Below are positions 17,601-26,276 of a stretch of DNA of 64,000 bases, one piece after another. The translations under genes and the position numbers were made by a program. The DNA is taken from positions 1-64,000 of the forward strand of contig CABUPH010000003.1 of NCBI GenBank assembly GCA_902493375.1, given 5' to 3'. The notes beneath the pieces were generated by a model. It saw only the letters and a program-made list of their open reading frames with translations, was not told the origin of the DNA and made no database searches. This stretch comes from an uncultured Collinsella sp. (GTDB taxonomy: Bacteria > Actinomycetota > Coriobacteriia > Coriobacteriales > Coriobacteriaceae). How positions within the stretch are numbered: position 1 is the first letter of the stretch; the number at the start of each line of letters is the position of its first letter.

Positions 17601-17814
17601 TCAGCAGGGCACCGGCAAACGCAAGAATACCGGTAACGGCAAATGCCAACCTACTGGGCGCCGGAGCATTGAACTCCTGAACCTCGGGATCAAAGCCGTG
17701 GTTGCGGAAGATCTGAGCGATATCCTCGGCAGCCAAGCGCTCTTCTTCGCTGCATGCCGGCGTAATGCCGGTGTTCTGCAGCAGGTGGTTAATATAGTTC
17801 TGGGTGTTCGCCAT
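14638..17814 (-). CDS. membrane protein with an interrupted M28-peptidase fold
   Basis: 1058 residues. The N-terminal ~280 hold four TM segments and the start of an M28 peptidase fold (VVVVAHYDSPRAE). About 650 acidic, Ala/Glu/Pro-rich low-complexity residues follow, with short repeats such as ATTSFESQQ/ATTSFEAQQ. The fold then resumes near the C-terminus (IWFVATGASDCDGAGMKAF, FFINLESVGAG, PHNVNPTNI). The first His-x-Asp is kept, but the usual Asp of the second ligand site and the catalytic Glu-Glu pair look replaced (AVCNKSSVAAM; ASDCD), so it may not be catalytic. The start is ATG 17814 behind GGAG; upstream in-frame ATGs lack a site. Confidence 0.75.
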   Translation of the reverse strand: MANTQNYINHLLQNTGITPACSEEERLAAEDIAQIFRNHGFDPEVQEFNAPAPSRLAFAVTGILAFAGALLMGIGGGIGLVGTLLAIVGAVLYVLERTGHPVVSRLGKTGVSQNVIAYHKASGPLASPRNRPVVVVAHYDSPRAELLAREPYASYRALIAKLLPVATVAPAAVAILRILPLPGALKVLLWIVAILASLVALANAANIISNRHILPYTSGAVCNKSSVAAMLGVMDNVAPFQGENEFPDDVPFDTYFGEQKRRAEEMARAAAEYAAAQQQNDYGNTIEYEEPTYAEDEFGQPIAPGAQTEPEQGEAFDEQIEGFEGASADETLIGAIVPEDQNQTVQAEEFNDEVPAAESAEEPAAVEPEPKLYRNAAGNIRFGSDAIRALGMLPESCTLDYEEGEEPTFEPEPAPVVTADDESAAVTAAVAEPEAVSAIDPAAGLDILAPAAPVQDVADESDDDYVEQPRRVSYESDTDFSAEIPAATPHADIASAFSSIGASASNFFKGALTKGKKFVDDFEEKRAAAREAAEQEAIAQQQAAEAARELAAQEFEQNEAMQSVPVDAAEATTSFESQQPTSADVVEATTSFEAQQHVDSTMSFDAAKFDSTITFEKQGTAIAEPLPVSDEQGDAVDDDEPIDAAEIQDAAEDEPVEANSDEEQYAAAEQDESTEAEQEEVPAVSEAPETDESRPYSTQIFTMPTPSGSGATVADVAPTQDETVDSLMAQISSQASPRPQMNVPDPASAPSLAPSSSPLASVPDPSLPSMKQANVASRTSLFDLPDPSAQVNDPFATAQGPEPTSAPVAPPMPVASGAQPIETISAPAPAAPKSRKRGLGGLFGRKKKNEQDSMSDWLGVEDDYDAKKSGRGIGSWDNFEDDNDGWKGGATSSDGASSEDMLSAVASMGDDELLGHDIWFVATGASDCDGAGMKAFLASHRDKLRGVFFINLESVGAGRLSVVTVEGEQQLLKGDRRIMNLVSKVCKSFHVDCGALEMPYAKTDAYAALEASRRALTIAGVDGTRLACARTEDDLPHNVNPTNIATVSEVVTEVIRRS

Positions 17815-18012
17815 GTGCGCTCCACATCCATAATCCGACAAATAGGCCCAATGCATGCACATTAGAACCGTATATAGTCGAAAGTATACCCCGAGCGAGC
17901 GCAAACGACCGAATTCGGGCCATCTTAACGCCCCGAGCGGACAAGGATATAGCCTAATCTCCATATCGGACTAAAATCATGGCAGCAAACCACCTTCTCA
18001 TGCGAGGACTCT

Positions 18013-19035
18013 ATGACGGCAAGCGACACGACCGCGACAATTAAAAAGGGGAATTCGGAGCCCAGTTTCGATAAAACGGCTCAGCGCATCCTCAATCTTT
18101 TCTTTGTGCTCAACAGCTCCCCCGAACCGCTGACGACCGAGCAGATCGTCTTGGATTCTGACCTGGGATATGGCTCGGGCAATATCGACTCGGATAAGCG
18201 CAAGTTTCGACGCGATCGTGACAAACTGCTCGAACGCGGCATCTTAATCAAGGAGGTTCGCCCCGCCGGCGCGCAGGAGACCGAGGAAAGCTCGTGGACA
18301 ATCGACCGCGAGCACACGTTTGCGGCAGGCGGCCTCATCACCGCAGACGACGCCGATATCCTGCTCAACGCCATCGACCAGACACTAGCGGCCGGCTCAT
18401 CCACTTTTGCCGCACCGCTTGCCGATATTCGCTCCAAGATTGCCTATCTCACCGGTAGGACGACGGTGGACGAAGTACCGATCCGCCGCTCTCCCACCGT
18501 CGATACGGTATGGAGCGCCTTTGCCGAGCGATGCGCGCTGCGATTTTTATATCAGAACGGACGCGGCGAGCAGAAAGAACGTACCGTCTGCGTCTACGGC
18601 ATGTTCGAGCGCGAGGGCGTGGCGTACTTCTGCGGCCTCGACAATGTCACCGACGGCATCAGGACATTCCGCTGCGACCGTATCGTTCGCGCTTGGCGTC
18701 CTTCGAAGGCCTACGCCATCCCTGCGGACTTCAATCTCAACGACTATCTGTTCTTTGAATTCGATTTTGCCGACCGACCGCCCGTTGCAGCTACGTTCTC
18801 GTTCGCCCCTCAGACGCAGATCGATATGATCAACGGCCTCACGCGCGGGCGAGGCCAACTCACGCACGCCGAAGAAGGATGGATCTGGACCGTTGACGTG
18901 CGCGATCTTGAAGCCTCCGCCTCATTTTGCATGGCCCACGCCATGGACGGCATGAGGCCCGTGGCCCCCAAATCGCTCAAACAGGCGTGGAACCACCTCA
19001 TTGAAAGGACGGTGCACGAGCATGCCCGTGCGTAA
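18013..19035 (+). CDS. WYL-domain transcriptional regulator (PafB-like)
   Basis: 340 residues. An N-terminal helix-turn-helix region (TAQRILNLFFVL...EQIVLDSDLG) is followed by a linker and a WYL domain (LRFLYQNGRGEQKERTVCVY ... YFCGLDNVTDGIRTFRCDRI). WYL proteins of actinobacteria work in pairs, and PafBC controls the RecA-independent DNA damage response. The neighbouring downstream gene overlaps by 14 bases and encodes a second WYL protein. The partner context is a DinG-like helicase gene that converges on the pair. Assignment as a PafB equivalent is inference from this pairing. The divergent gap at 17.8-18.0 kb would hold its promoter. Confidence 0.8.
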   Translation: MTASDTTATIKKGNSEPSFDKTAQRILNLFFVLNSSPEPLTTEQIVLDSDLGYGSGNIDSDKRKFRRDRDKLLERGILIKEVRPAGAQETEESSWTIDREHTFAAGGLITADDADILLNAIDQTLAAGSSTFAAPLADIRSKIAYLTGRTTVDEVPIRRSPTVDTVWSAFAERCALRFLYQNGRGEQKERTVCVYGMFEREGVAYFCGLDNVTDGIRTFRCDRIVRAWRPSKAYAIPADFNLNDYLFFEFDFADRPPVAATFSFAPQTQIDMINGLTRGRGQLTHAEEGWIWTVDVRDLEASASFCMAHAMDGMRPVAPKSLKQAWNHLIERTVHEHARA

Positions 19036-19939
19036 ACTCACCAGCGAGCAGAGGCTCTCGCGCGCCATCGACATCATGGAGGCCCTCTACGCCGCCGGCG
19101 AGAGCGGCATGACACGAACCGAGATTTGCAGTCGCTTTGACATCACGGGAGTGTCGCTCGACGAGATTCTCGAGATCGTCTCGACGCTCGCAGACCGAGA
19201 ATCGGGCGCGCGCATCATCTGCGAATGCCGCGGCGAGCGTGTGGTCCTCACCGGTGACGCCGGGCGTGTGCTACCGTTGCGCCTGAGTGCCGCCGAGGGC
19301 GCTGTGCTCAACCATGAACTTGAATCGTTGGGGATCGAGCCACAGACGGCAGCCCGGATTCGACATGCCCTTCTACCCGAAGAGCTCGGCTATAACCAGC
19401 GCGTCTTTGACACCGTCAACCACGGGTCGCACTGGCAGCAGCTGAGCTGCGCCATTCAGGACGGCGTTCGCTGCCGCATCTCGTATCGCTCGATGGACGA
19501 TGCACGGCCACGCGAGCGTCTGGTCGACCCCTTGCGCATTACGGCAAACGGCGACCAAACATACCTGATTGCCTGGGACATCGCAGTCGATGAGCAGCGC
19601 ACCTATCGCATGGATAAAATCGAGGGGCTCGCCTTGACGGAAGACTCCGTCGTGCCTCACGCACCGGACGTTGCATCCCTCCACGATTCCCTTGCCCGGA
19701 CGCAGCGTAGCGCAAAGCTCTTGATGCCATTCGGTATGGCGGAGCATCTGGACTGGGCCGGCATCACCCTAATCGAGCGCCGCGGGGCAGACATGGCAAC
19801 GGTAACCGTGCATTACGGCTCCGAGCGTTGGCTACTGAGCCAGATAATCGCAGCGGGCGGAGCCATCCGCATCTTGGATGGCCCCGCCCTGTCAAAGCGT
19901 CTGTGCGATATGGCAAAAACCCTCGTCTGTCCGCTTTAG
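19022..19939 (+). CDS. WYL-domain transcriptional regulator (PafC-like)
   Basis: 305 residues, starting inside the end of the previous gene. The HTH region (LSRAIDIMEALYAAGESGMTRTEICSRF) and WYL domain (CRISYRSMDDARPRERLVDP ... YLIAWDIAVDEQRTYRMDKI) mirror its neighbour. The ATG at 19022 is preferred over a TTG at 19001. The overlapping arrangement predicts a heteromer, as for PafB-PafC. Its stop overlaps by four bases the stop of the converging helicase gene. Confidence 0.8.
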   Translation: MPVRKLTSEQRLSRAIDIMEALYAAGESGMTRTEICSRFDITGVSLDEILEIVSTLADRESGARIICECRGERVVLTGDAGRVLPLRLSAAEGAVLNHELESLGIEPQTAARIRHALLPEELGYNQRVFDTVNHGSHWQQLSCAIQDGVRCRISYRSMDDARPRERLVDPLRITANGDQTYLIAWDIAVDEQRTYRMDKIEGLALTEDSVVPHAPDVASLHDSLARTQRSAKLLMPFGMAEHLDWAGITLIERRGADMATVTVHYGSERWLLSQIIAAGGAIRILDGPALSKRLCDMAKTLVCPL

Positions 19940-22830
19940 CGGCGCCGTTCGTGGCGTGCGCGCCACAGTTGCAGATAGTGCCCGATCTGCGCCGATTCGA
20001 TGCGCCGGTAGGAGCTCGTGGGCAGCGACGTTAAGAACTTCTTTCCGTAGCCCTTCGTCACCAGGCGCGGGTCGGCCAGAATCAGCACGCCGCAATCGGT
20101 CGACGAGCGGATAAGGCGGCCGGCCGCCTGCTTGACCTCGAGCACCGCCTCGGGCAGCGAATAGCGCGCCCAAGCGCGGTCTTCGCGCAAGTTGCGCTCG
20201 CACGAGAGCGGGTCCGTGGGGCTCGAGAACGGCAGCTTGGGAATGATGACACAGCGCAGCGTCTCGCCGCTGGCGTCGAATCCCTCCCAGAAGGCCTTAA
20301 GCGCAAAAAGCGACGAGGTCGGCTCGTTGATAAACCGGTCGCGCAGGCGACGAGGAGATGAGTTGCGCTGCTGGCAGTTGAGTTCCAGACCCGCACGGGC
20401 TATCTTGGGCTCAATGCGGGCGTACAGGTCTTCCATGTCGCGCCGATTGGTGAACAGCGTGAGCACCGATCCGCCCATGGCAAGATGGGCGTCGACCAGC
20501 ACGCGCTCGAGCGCCGTAAGATAGCTCTCGCGATCGCGCGGATCGGGGATATCGCCCGCAACGACTACAGCCATGTTCGAATCGAAGTCGTAGCTCGAGT
20601 CCAAGTGCAGCGATGAGGATGTTGAAGCACCGATGCGATCGAGGCCGACCGCGTGGTTAAAGTGTTCGAAGCTTTTGGACACCGTCATGGTCGCCGAGGC
20701 AAAGATAGCCGTGTGAACCTCGGGCAGCCACTCGGTTGCCAAGGCCTCGCCAATGTCGATGCGCTCTGCGGTCATTGACTCTCCGCCGGCACGCAGCCTG
20801 CGATTGACCTGCAACGAATACACGTAGTGTTCATCGGTGCCATCAATGATGAGTTTGAGGTTCTCGGCCAGCTCGTGCAGGCGGCGCGAGATATCACCCA
20901 GGTCGACAACAACCTCGGGCTTGTCGGCGGCGACGGCTTGCACCAGCGCGTCGACGCTCTTGTCAGCCTGTTCCAATGCGTCGATGGCAGCGTAGGCCGA
21001 CTGTAAGAAATCATGCCAGTCGTCAGATTCGCGCAGCTCGGGGCCAATCCATAGATTGGCATTGTCATAACCCCCACGGGCACGGCGACCGAGCTCGCGA
21101 ACGCCATCGAACACGTCGGCGATTGCCATGCTCGCGCGCGCAACCGTCGACGTTGCCTTGGCAGTAAGGCCCAGATAGAGCGTAGAGCCCTCGGAGGTTG
21201 ACAAATCACGGGAAACCTGGCTTAGCGCGCCGGTGCTCGAGCCACCCAGGCGCTCAAACAGAACGCGTGATTCGTCCGCCGACACCACGCGCGCCCACTG
21301 GCGGCGCGCCTCGCGCTCGATGGAATGGGCCTCATCGATTACCCAATGACGAATCGGAGGCAAAATCCTGCCCTCGGCCGCGACATTACGGAACAGCAGG
21401 GAATGGTTGGTGACCACCACGTCGGCATGCGCCGCACGACGGCGAGCGCCGTGGACCAAACATTTATCAGGGAAAAACGGGCAGAGGCGACGAGCACACT
21501 CGCGCGAGGCCGTCGTAAAGTCGGGGCGGTTGACGCTGCGCCACCGAATGCCGAGCGAGTCGAGATCGCCATCGGCTGATTGGCAGACGTACGCCATAAT
21601 GACCGCGACCGCCGTGAGCGTGTCCGCCGGATCGCGCTTGGTGGTAATCTCGACCTGGCCGCGACTCATGCGCTCAAGCTTGCGCAGGCACGGATAGTGG
21701 TCATACCCCTTGAGAGCGCAAAATGACAGGCCACCGTCCAGTTGCTCGGCAAGTTTTGGCAGCTCATGGTACATGAGCTGGTCGGCAAGATTGTTCGATT
21801 TGGTCGCAATACCAACCGTGATGTTGTTACGGCGTGCCGCCTCGGCAAAAGGCACCAGATAGGCCATCGATTTGCCGACGCCTGTGCCCGCCTCAATTAC
21901 ACGATGAGTGCCCGAGACCAGCGCATCGCGGACCTCGAGCGCCATCGCGATCTGCTCATCACGCGGCTCGTAGGTGGGATACATGCGATTGACCAGGCCA
22001 CCTGGCGCATAGTCCGCCTCAATCTCCTCACGACTCGGCATCTTGAGGACCGGCAGTTCGTCGGCGTCCACCCGATCGTCGGCGCGATCGGCCTTGAGAA
22101 CGTCAGCACGAGCGGCGCTGAGAGAGAAGATAGAACCAGGGTTCTGCCCCGCCAAGAATGAGAAGATAGGACGATAGGACCAAGGCACATCCGGATGCAT
22201 GTCGGCTAGGCGCGCCATGAGGCCCTGGGGCAAGTCGGTGAGCGCCACGAGCAACACGCGCCATACGCCACACAGGGCGTCGACGTCGGCATTGGCACGG
22301 TGTGATACCGAGTCACAGCCAAACAGATCGGCCATAAAAGACAGCTTGTGCGAGGCCAGGCGCGGAAGCGCGATGCGCGACAGTGCCAGCGAATCGATCC
22401 AAATATCGCTCACGTTGACGCCGCCTTTGACCGACTCGATAAACGAGCGGTCGAACGTGGCGTTATGTGCGATCACCGGGCAACCACCGACAAAATCGGC
22501 GAGAGCGGCGACGGCCTCAACGGCCGACGGGGCATCTGCCACATCGGTATTTGTAATGCTCGTGAGCTCGGTAATCTCGGCGGGAATCAGCTGCTTGGGA
22601 TGCACGAAGGTATCGAAGCGGTCGACGATCTCGCGGCCCGAAAGACGGGCCGCCGAGATCTCGATCAGCTCGTTGTCCTGCACCGAAAGACCTGTGGTCT
22701 CGGTATCGAGGACGATCACATCTTCCTCGATAAGGCCGAAGGACTGCGTTTTGGCGCGTTCGGCAAGCGTGGCATAGGAGTCGATGACAAACTGCGGCGT
22801 TCCTGACGAAACCGCGTCCTCGATTAGCAT
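19936..22830 (-). CDS. DinG-family helicase fused to a DnaQ-like 3'-5' exonuclease
   Basis: 964 residues. Residues ~35-200 are a DEDDh exonuclease (VLDTETTGL, Exo I; VIAHNATFDRSF, Exo II; SHRANADVDAL, Exo III). The rest is an XPD/DinG superfamily 2 helicase with Walker A in GTGVGKSMAYL, DEAH in VIDEAHSIER, and spaced cysteines (CARRLCPFFPDKC and an earlier pair) expected to bind an iron-sulfur cluster. The C-terminal motifs include QAAGRLIRS. This fused architecture is usual in Gram-positive bacteria. The role is DNA repair or resolution of structured or R-loop DNA. It overlaps ddl by 7 bases and is translationally coupled to it. Confidence 0.9.
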   Translation of the reverse strand: MLIEDAVSSGTPQFVIDSYATLAERAKTQSFGLIEEDVIVLDTETTGLSVQDNELIEISAARLSGREIVDRFDTFVHPKQLIPAEITELTSITNTDVADAPSAVEAVAALADFVGGCPVIAHNATFDRSFIESVKGGVNVSDIWIDSLALSRIALPRLASHKLSFMADLFGCDSVSHRANADVDALCGVWRVLLVALTDLPQGLMARLADMHPDVPWSYRPIFSFLAGQNPGSIFSLSAARADVLKADRADDRVDADELPVLKMPSREEIEADYAPGGLVNRMYPTYEPRDEQIAMALEVRDALVSGTHRVIEAGTGVGKSMAYLVPFAEAARRNNITVGIATKSNNLADQLMYHELPKLAEQLDGGLSFCALKGYDHYPCLRKLERMSRGQVEITTKRDPADTLTAVAVIMAYVCQSADGDLDSLGIRWRSVNRPDFTTASRECARRLCPFFPDKCLVHGARRRAAHADVVVTNHSLLFRNVAAEGRILPPIRHWVIDEAHSIEREARRQWARVVSADESRVLFERLGGSSTGALSQVSRDLSTSEGSTLYLGLTAKATSTVARASMAIADVFDGVRELGRRARGGYDNANLWIGPELRESDDWHDFLQSAYAAIDALEQADKSVDALVQAVAADKPEVVVDLGDISRRLHELAENLKLIIDGTDEHYVYSLQVNRRLRAGGESMTAERIDIGEALATEWLPEVHTAIFASATMTVSKSFEHFNHAVGLDRIGASTSSSLHLDSSYDFDSNMAVVVAGDIPDPRDRESYLTALERVLVDAHLAMGGSVLTLFTNRRDMEDLYARIEPKIARAGLELNCQQRNSSPRRLRDRFINEPTSSLFALKAFWEGFDASGETLRCVIIPKLPFSSPTDPLSCERNLREDRAWARYSLPEAVLEVKQAAGRLIRSSTDCGVLILADPRLVTKGYGKKFLTSLPTSSYRRIESAQIGHYLQLWRARHERRR

Positions 22831-23789
22831 GCAATGCCCGCTCGACGAAGGCCCATACGGATCAGGCTGTCACAGACCTGCGGGAACGTCATGTCGTCGG
22901 TGTGGCGGATCTCGTCCGGATACAGCGACGTATCGGTCATGCCGGGAATGGTATTGGTCTCGAGGATAACGGGGCCGTCCTCACTCACGATAAAGTCGCT
23001 GCGCGAGATACCCAGGCAACCGAGGGCCTTGTGAGCAGCACAGGCAAGCTCCTGGGCACGAGCGTAATTCTCGGGTGAAATCTGCGCCGGAATGCGATGG
23101 ATGTCCGTAGGGTCGACATACTTCACGTCCAAATCGTAGAACTCGCAGTCCTCGGGCTTACGAATCTCGACAATCGGCAGAGCGCGCACGTCATCTTCGC
23201 CGTATACGCCGACGGTGATCTCGGTACCCTCGATACACTTCTCGACCAGCACTTTGTCGCCGTACTCAAACGCCTTGGCGATTGCCGCGGGCAGCTCGGA
23301 GGGCTCATGGACCAGGGAAATGCCATAGCTGGAACCGTTGACGGCCGGCTTCACAAAGCTGCGCTCGCCACAAACCTCGACGATATGATCGATATCGACT
23401 TCATCGCCCACCTCGAGCGCAAGGCCGGGGGCAATGGGAATGCCCGCCTTGGCGTACAGGAGCTTAGAGACCTCTTTGTCGGCACCGCAGGCGCTGGCAA
23501 GCACGCCCGAGGCCGTGTAGGGGATACCCAGGGTCTCCATGGCGCCCTGCATGGCACCATCCTCGCCGCCGGCGCCATGCATGGCGATAAACGCCACGTC
23601 AAAGCCGCCGGTTGCCATGGTTACCATAAAGTCATCAGCGGCCGTATCGAGCAGCTCCACCGAGGTGTAACCGGCTTCTTTCAGTGCCACCACAACGTTC
23701 TTTCCCGAATTGAGCGAGATCTCGCGCTCAGCGGAATGACCGCCCGCCAAGACCGCTACGTGCATGTTCTCTAGGCTTTTACCCGGCAT
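22824..23789 (-). CDS. ddl: D-alanine--D-alanine ligase
   Basis: A 321-residue ATP-grasp enzyme that makes the D-Ala-D-Ala terminus of the peptidoglycan stem. The signature AGGHSAEREISLNSG lies at the N-terminus, with KPAVNGSSYGISLV in the centre and the metal-binding ETNTIPGMTDTSLYP near the end. The C-terminal Tyr/loop region is of the ordinary D-Ala type; no D-lactate ligase hallmark is evident, though this was not tested by alignment. AGGAGG precedes ATG 23789. It is first in a two-gene unit with the DinG-like gene, divergent from rlmN. Confidence 0.93.
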   Translation of the reverse strand: MPGKSLENMHVAVLAGGHSAEREISLNSGKNVVVALKEAGYTSVELLDTAADDFMVTMATGGFDVAFIAMHGAGGEDGAMQGAMETLGIPYTASGVLASACGADKEVSKLLYAKAGIPIAPGLALEVGDEVDIDHIVEVCGERSFVKPAVNGSSYGISLVHEPSELPAAIAKAFEYGDKVLVEKCIEGTEITVGVYGEDDVRALPIVEIRKPEDCEFYDLDVKYVDPTDIHRIPAQISPENYARAQELACAAHKALGCLGISRSDFIVSEDGPVILETNTIPGMTDTSLYPDEIRHTDDMTFPQVCDSLIRMGLRRAGIAC

Positions 23790-23874
23790 GGGCAGACTCC
23801 TCCTCTATAATTTCTGCAGCTGATACCATATTGTAGCGATACCCTCTACGTTTCCCCAAAATCGAAAGGCTTCC

Positions 23875-24927
23875 ATGAATCCCAGGACTAAATCTCAGGA
23901 CATTCGCGACTTGAGCCAAAACGATATTCGCGAGCTCGTGGCCGAACTTGGCCAGCCCGCCTTCCGCGCGAAGCAGCTCATTGAATGGGTCTTTGAGAAG
24001 AACGTTTGTTCGTTCGACGATATGACCAACCTTCCCAAGGCTTTCCGCGAGCAGCTTAAAGAGGCTTTTGCCTTTGACACGCCCACTGAACTCACCAAGC
24101 AAGTTTCCAAAGATGGCTCGCGCAAGTATCTGCTCGAGTACCACGACGGCGTTTCCGTCGAGACTGTCGGCATGCCCCGTCGTAACAAGCTTTCCGTCTG
24201 TGTTTCCACCCAGGCAGGCTGCGGCATGGGCTGTGCCTTTTGCGCTACCGGTCTCAACGGCCTCAAGCGCTCTCTGACCGCTCAAGAGATCGTCGACCAG
24301 GTACTTCATGTATCCAACGACTTTGGCGAGCGCGCCACGAGCGTTGTCTTCATGGGCCAGGGCGAGCCGTTTGCCAACTACGACGAGGTTCTCAAGGCGC
24401 TGCGAATCCTCAACGACCCCGATGGCATCGGTATCGGTGCTCGTCACCTCACCGTCTCTACCAGTGGAGTTATTCCCGGTATTCGCAAATTTGCCGACAT
24501 CCCCGAGCAGTTCACGCTTGCTGTTTCACTGCATTCCGCCATCCAGTCGACGCGCAATAAGCTCATGCCCGGTGTTAAGAAGTACACGCTGCTTCGCCTT
24601 CACGAGGCACTTCAGCTCTACACCGAGAAGACCGGCCGCCGCCCAACCTATGAGTATGCCATGATCGAAGGCGTCAACGATACGAATCCCGAGATGCAGG
24701 CGCTCTGCGACTTCTGCGAGGGAACGCTGTGCCACGTTAACCTCATTCAGCTTAACGACATCGATGGTAGCCCGCTCAAGCCGTCGCCGATTCATAAGGT
24801 TGAGGATCTTCAGCGTCGTCTTGAGTCCCGTGGCATCGAGACCACGATTCGTAACTCCCGTGGTAACGATATTGACGCCGCTTGCGGACAGCTGAAGCAG
24901 CGCTTCAAAGTTCAGAAGAACGCATAG
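23875..24927 (+). CDS. rlmN: 23S rRNA (adenine-2503-C2)-methyltransferase
   Basis: A 350-residue radical SAM enzyme that methylates A2503 of 23S rRNA (and A37 of some tRNAs). The cluster motif CGMGCAFCATG, the MGQGEPFANY glycine-rich SAM motif and the two mechanistic cysteines (one near LCDFCEGTLCHVN, one in the C-terminal region IDAACGQL) are visible. The length is typical. AAAGG precedes the ATG. It is followed by a parS-like sequence and a strong terminator. The RlmN rather than Cfr assignment rests on length and motifs. Confidence 0.95.
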   Translation: MNPRTKSQDIRDLSQNDIRELVAELGQPAFRAKQLIEWVFEKNVCSFDDMTNLPKAFREQLKEAFAFDTPTELTKQVSKDGSRKYLLEYHDGVSVETVGMPRRNKLSVCVSTQAGCGMGCAFCATGLNGLKRSLTAQEIVDQVLHVSNDFGERATSVVFMGQGEPFANYDEVLKALRILNDPDGIGIGARHLTVSTSGVIPGIRKFADIPEQFTLAVSLHSAIQSTRNKLMPGVKKYTLLRLHEALQLYTEKTGRRPTYEYAMIEGVNDTNPEMQALCDFCEGTLCHVNLIQLNDIDGSPLKPSPIHKVEDLQRRLESRGIETTIRNSRGNDIDAACGQLKQRFKVQKNA

Positions 24928-24945
24928 GGGAGTCGCGCCCCAAAA

Positions 24946-24961
24946 CGTTTCATGTGAAACA
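24946..24961. promoter_or_regulatory. parS-like site (variant)
   Basis: CGTTTCATGTGAAACA differs from the parS word used three times at 27.1-27.2 kb at two positions. It lies between the rlmN stop and its terminator. Confidence 0.6.
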
Positions 24962-24965
24962 TCGA

Positions 24966-25010
24966 ATGACCCCGGTTGCAGAATATGCAACCGGGGTCAT
25001 TTCATTTATT
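24966..25010 (+). terminator. rlmN terminator
   Basis: ATGACCCCGGTTGCA/TGCAACCGGGGTCAT, a perfect 15-base stem, is followed by TTCATTTATT. Confidence 0.85.
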
Positions 25011-25056
25011 GATCTTAATTTTAAATCAGCTGCTACCTGTCCCATTTTTCACCGCC

Positions 25057-25099
25057 AAAATAAGGGGTCCTTGTCTCATGAATCAGACAAGGACCCCTT
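25057..25099 (-). terminator. terminator of the parA-parB unit
   Basis: The perfect stem AAGGGGTCCTTGTCT/AGACAAGGACCCCTT is followed on the minus strand by ATTTTGG. Confidence 0.8.
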
Positions 25100-25126
25100 A
25101 AAATATGCTAAGTAATTGTTAGGTAC

Positions 25127-25381
25127 CTAATAACCTACATTTTCCCATTGGTTGCTGACCCAACCTTGATTAATCTTGGGATTCTTCGTTACCTGAGCAG
25201 TACGCATGGCAACATCTTCTGTCATAACATCCATTTTCTTTTTGGAAGTATCGACGATATCTTGCGCGCCACGAAGCAAACGACCTCGAAGTTCATCGTC
25301 TGTCGCGATCTTATAGCCAGCAAAGGCACCAGCCGCGACAGTCGTCGCCAATGCAATCGCTGTTAAAATCTTATTCCTCAT
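25127..25381 (-). CDS. small protein with N-terminal membrane helix
   Basis: 84 residues from the ATG at 25381, which lies within the end of parB; the parB codons supply an AAGGAGG site. The N-terminus KILTAIALATTVAAGAFAGY is hydrophobic (YtxH-like arrangement), followed by a charged helical segment (DELRGRLLRGAQDIVDTSKKKMD). I do not recognise a specific family. The overlap with parB means it is coupled to the partition genes, yet nothing in it points to segregation. Confidence 0.65.
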   Translation of the reverse strand: MRNKILTAIALATTVAAGAFAGYKIATDDELRGRLLRGAQDIVDTSKKKMDVMTEDVAMRTAQVTKNPKINQGWVSNQWENVGY

Positions 25382-26276
25382 CTTGGCCTCCTTGATCAAA
25401 CTGAATCATTTCGCCAAGAATACGAGAGAGCTCTTCCTCGTCTTTAAACTCAATCTCGATCTTATTCTTTCCACGCGAGCTCTTCACACGCACGTTGGTA
25501 TTAAAAACCTGGCGAAGCACACGGGCGGCCTTTTTAAAAGACTGAGGCGTCGCAGGCCTCGGCGTCTTAGGTGTCTCTCCGGCAGAAAACAACGGAGCAA
25601 GATTTTCTGTCGCTCTTACGGAAAGGCCCTCTGCAACAACTTTCTCTGCAAGTCGAATACGCGCGTCCTCATAGGGAACCGCAAGAATCGCACGTGCATG
25701 ACCAGCAGTAAGTTTGCCCTCAAAAATCATCTGCTGAACTATTTCGGGGAGATCGAGAAGACGCAGCGAGTTTGTAATTGCAGAGCGTGACTTGCTTACT
25801 GCCTTCGACAATGCCTCCTGGGTCATACCGCTGGCATCGATAAGCTGACGATAGCCTTTGGCCTCTTCGACGGGATTCAGATCAGAACGCTGAAGGTTTT
25901 CGATAAGAGCAAGAGCAAGCATCTCTTCATCATTAACATCTTTAATGATGACAGGCAGCTCTTCAAGACCAGCAAGCTTTGACGCCTGGTAACGACGCTC
26001 ACCAGCGATGATCTCATAGCCGTTTCCATGCTTGCGAACCAAAAGCGGCTGCAAAACGCCATGTTCTTGGATTGACTCGCTCAACTCGCGAAGTTCAGTT
26101 TCGTTAAAGTGAATTCGCGGTTGGTTAGGGTTGGGAACAATATCCTCAATAGGTAGTTTCGTTTCAGATGCAGCCTTTGAAGCTGATGCAGCCGAACCAC
26201 CGGTCTCATACTCGGCCTCTGAGACCAAAGCATTGAGTCCACGTCCCAATCCACCACGTTTCTTTACACTAGGCAC
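25371..26276 (-). CDS. parB: chromosome partition protein ParB
   Basis: A 301-residue ParB/Spo0J CTP switch that loads at parS and slides along DNA. The N-terminal ParB/Srx domain has the CTP-binding ERRYQASK box (GERRYQASKLAG) and the upstream LRELSESIQEHGVLQPLLV. The central HTH contains TQEALSKAVSKSRSAITNSL, and the C-terminal dimer region is rich in charged residues (NKIEIEFKDEEEL). It overlaps parA by eight bases. Three perfect parS sites lie just upstream of parA. Confidence 0.95.
   Translation of the reverse strand: MPSVKKRGGLGRGLNALVSEAEYETGGSAASASKAASETKLPIEDIVPNPNQPRIHFNETELRELSESIQEHGVLQPLLVRKHGNGYEIIAGERRYQASKLAGLEELPVIIKDVNDEEMLALALIENLQRSDLNPVEEAKGYRQLIDASGMTQEALSKAVSKSRSAITNSLRLLDLPEIVQQMIFEGKLTAGHARAILAVPYEDARIRLAEKVVAEGLSVRATENLAPLFSAGETPKTPRPATPQSFKKAARVLRQVFNTNVRVKSSRGKNKIEIEFKDEEELSRILGEMIQFDQGGQDEE

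Noticed and set aside
15805..17865. Plus-strand open frame opposite the M28-like gene
   Set aside because: Arg/Leu/Gly-rich translation typical of a shadow frame of the acidic low-complexity region on the other strand.
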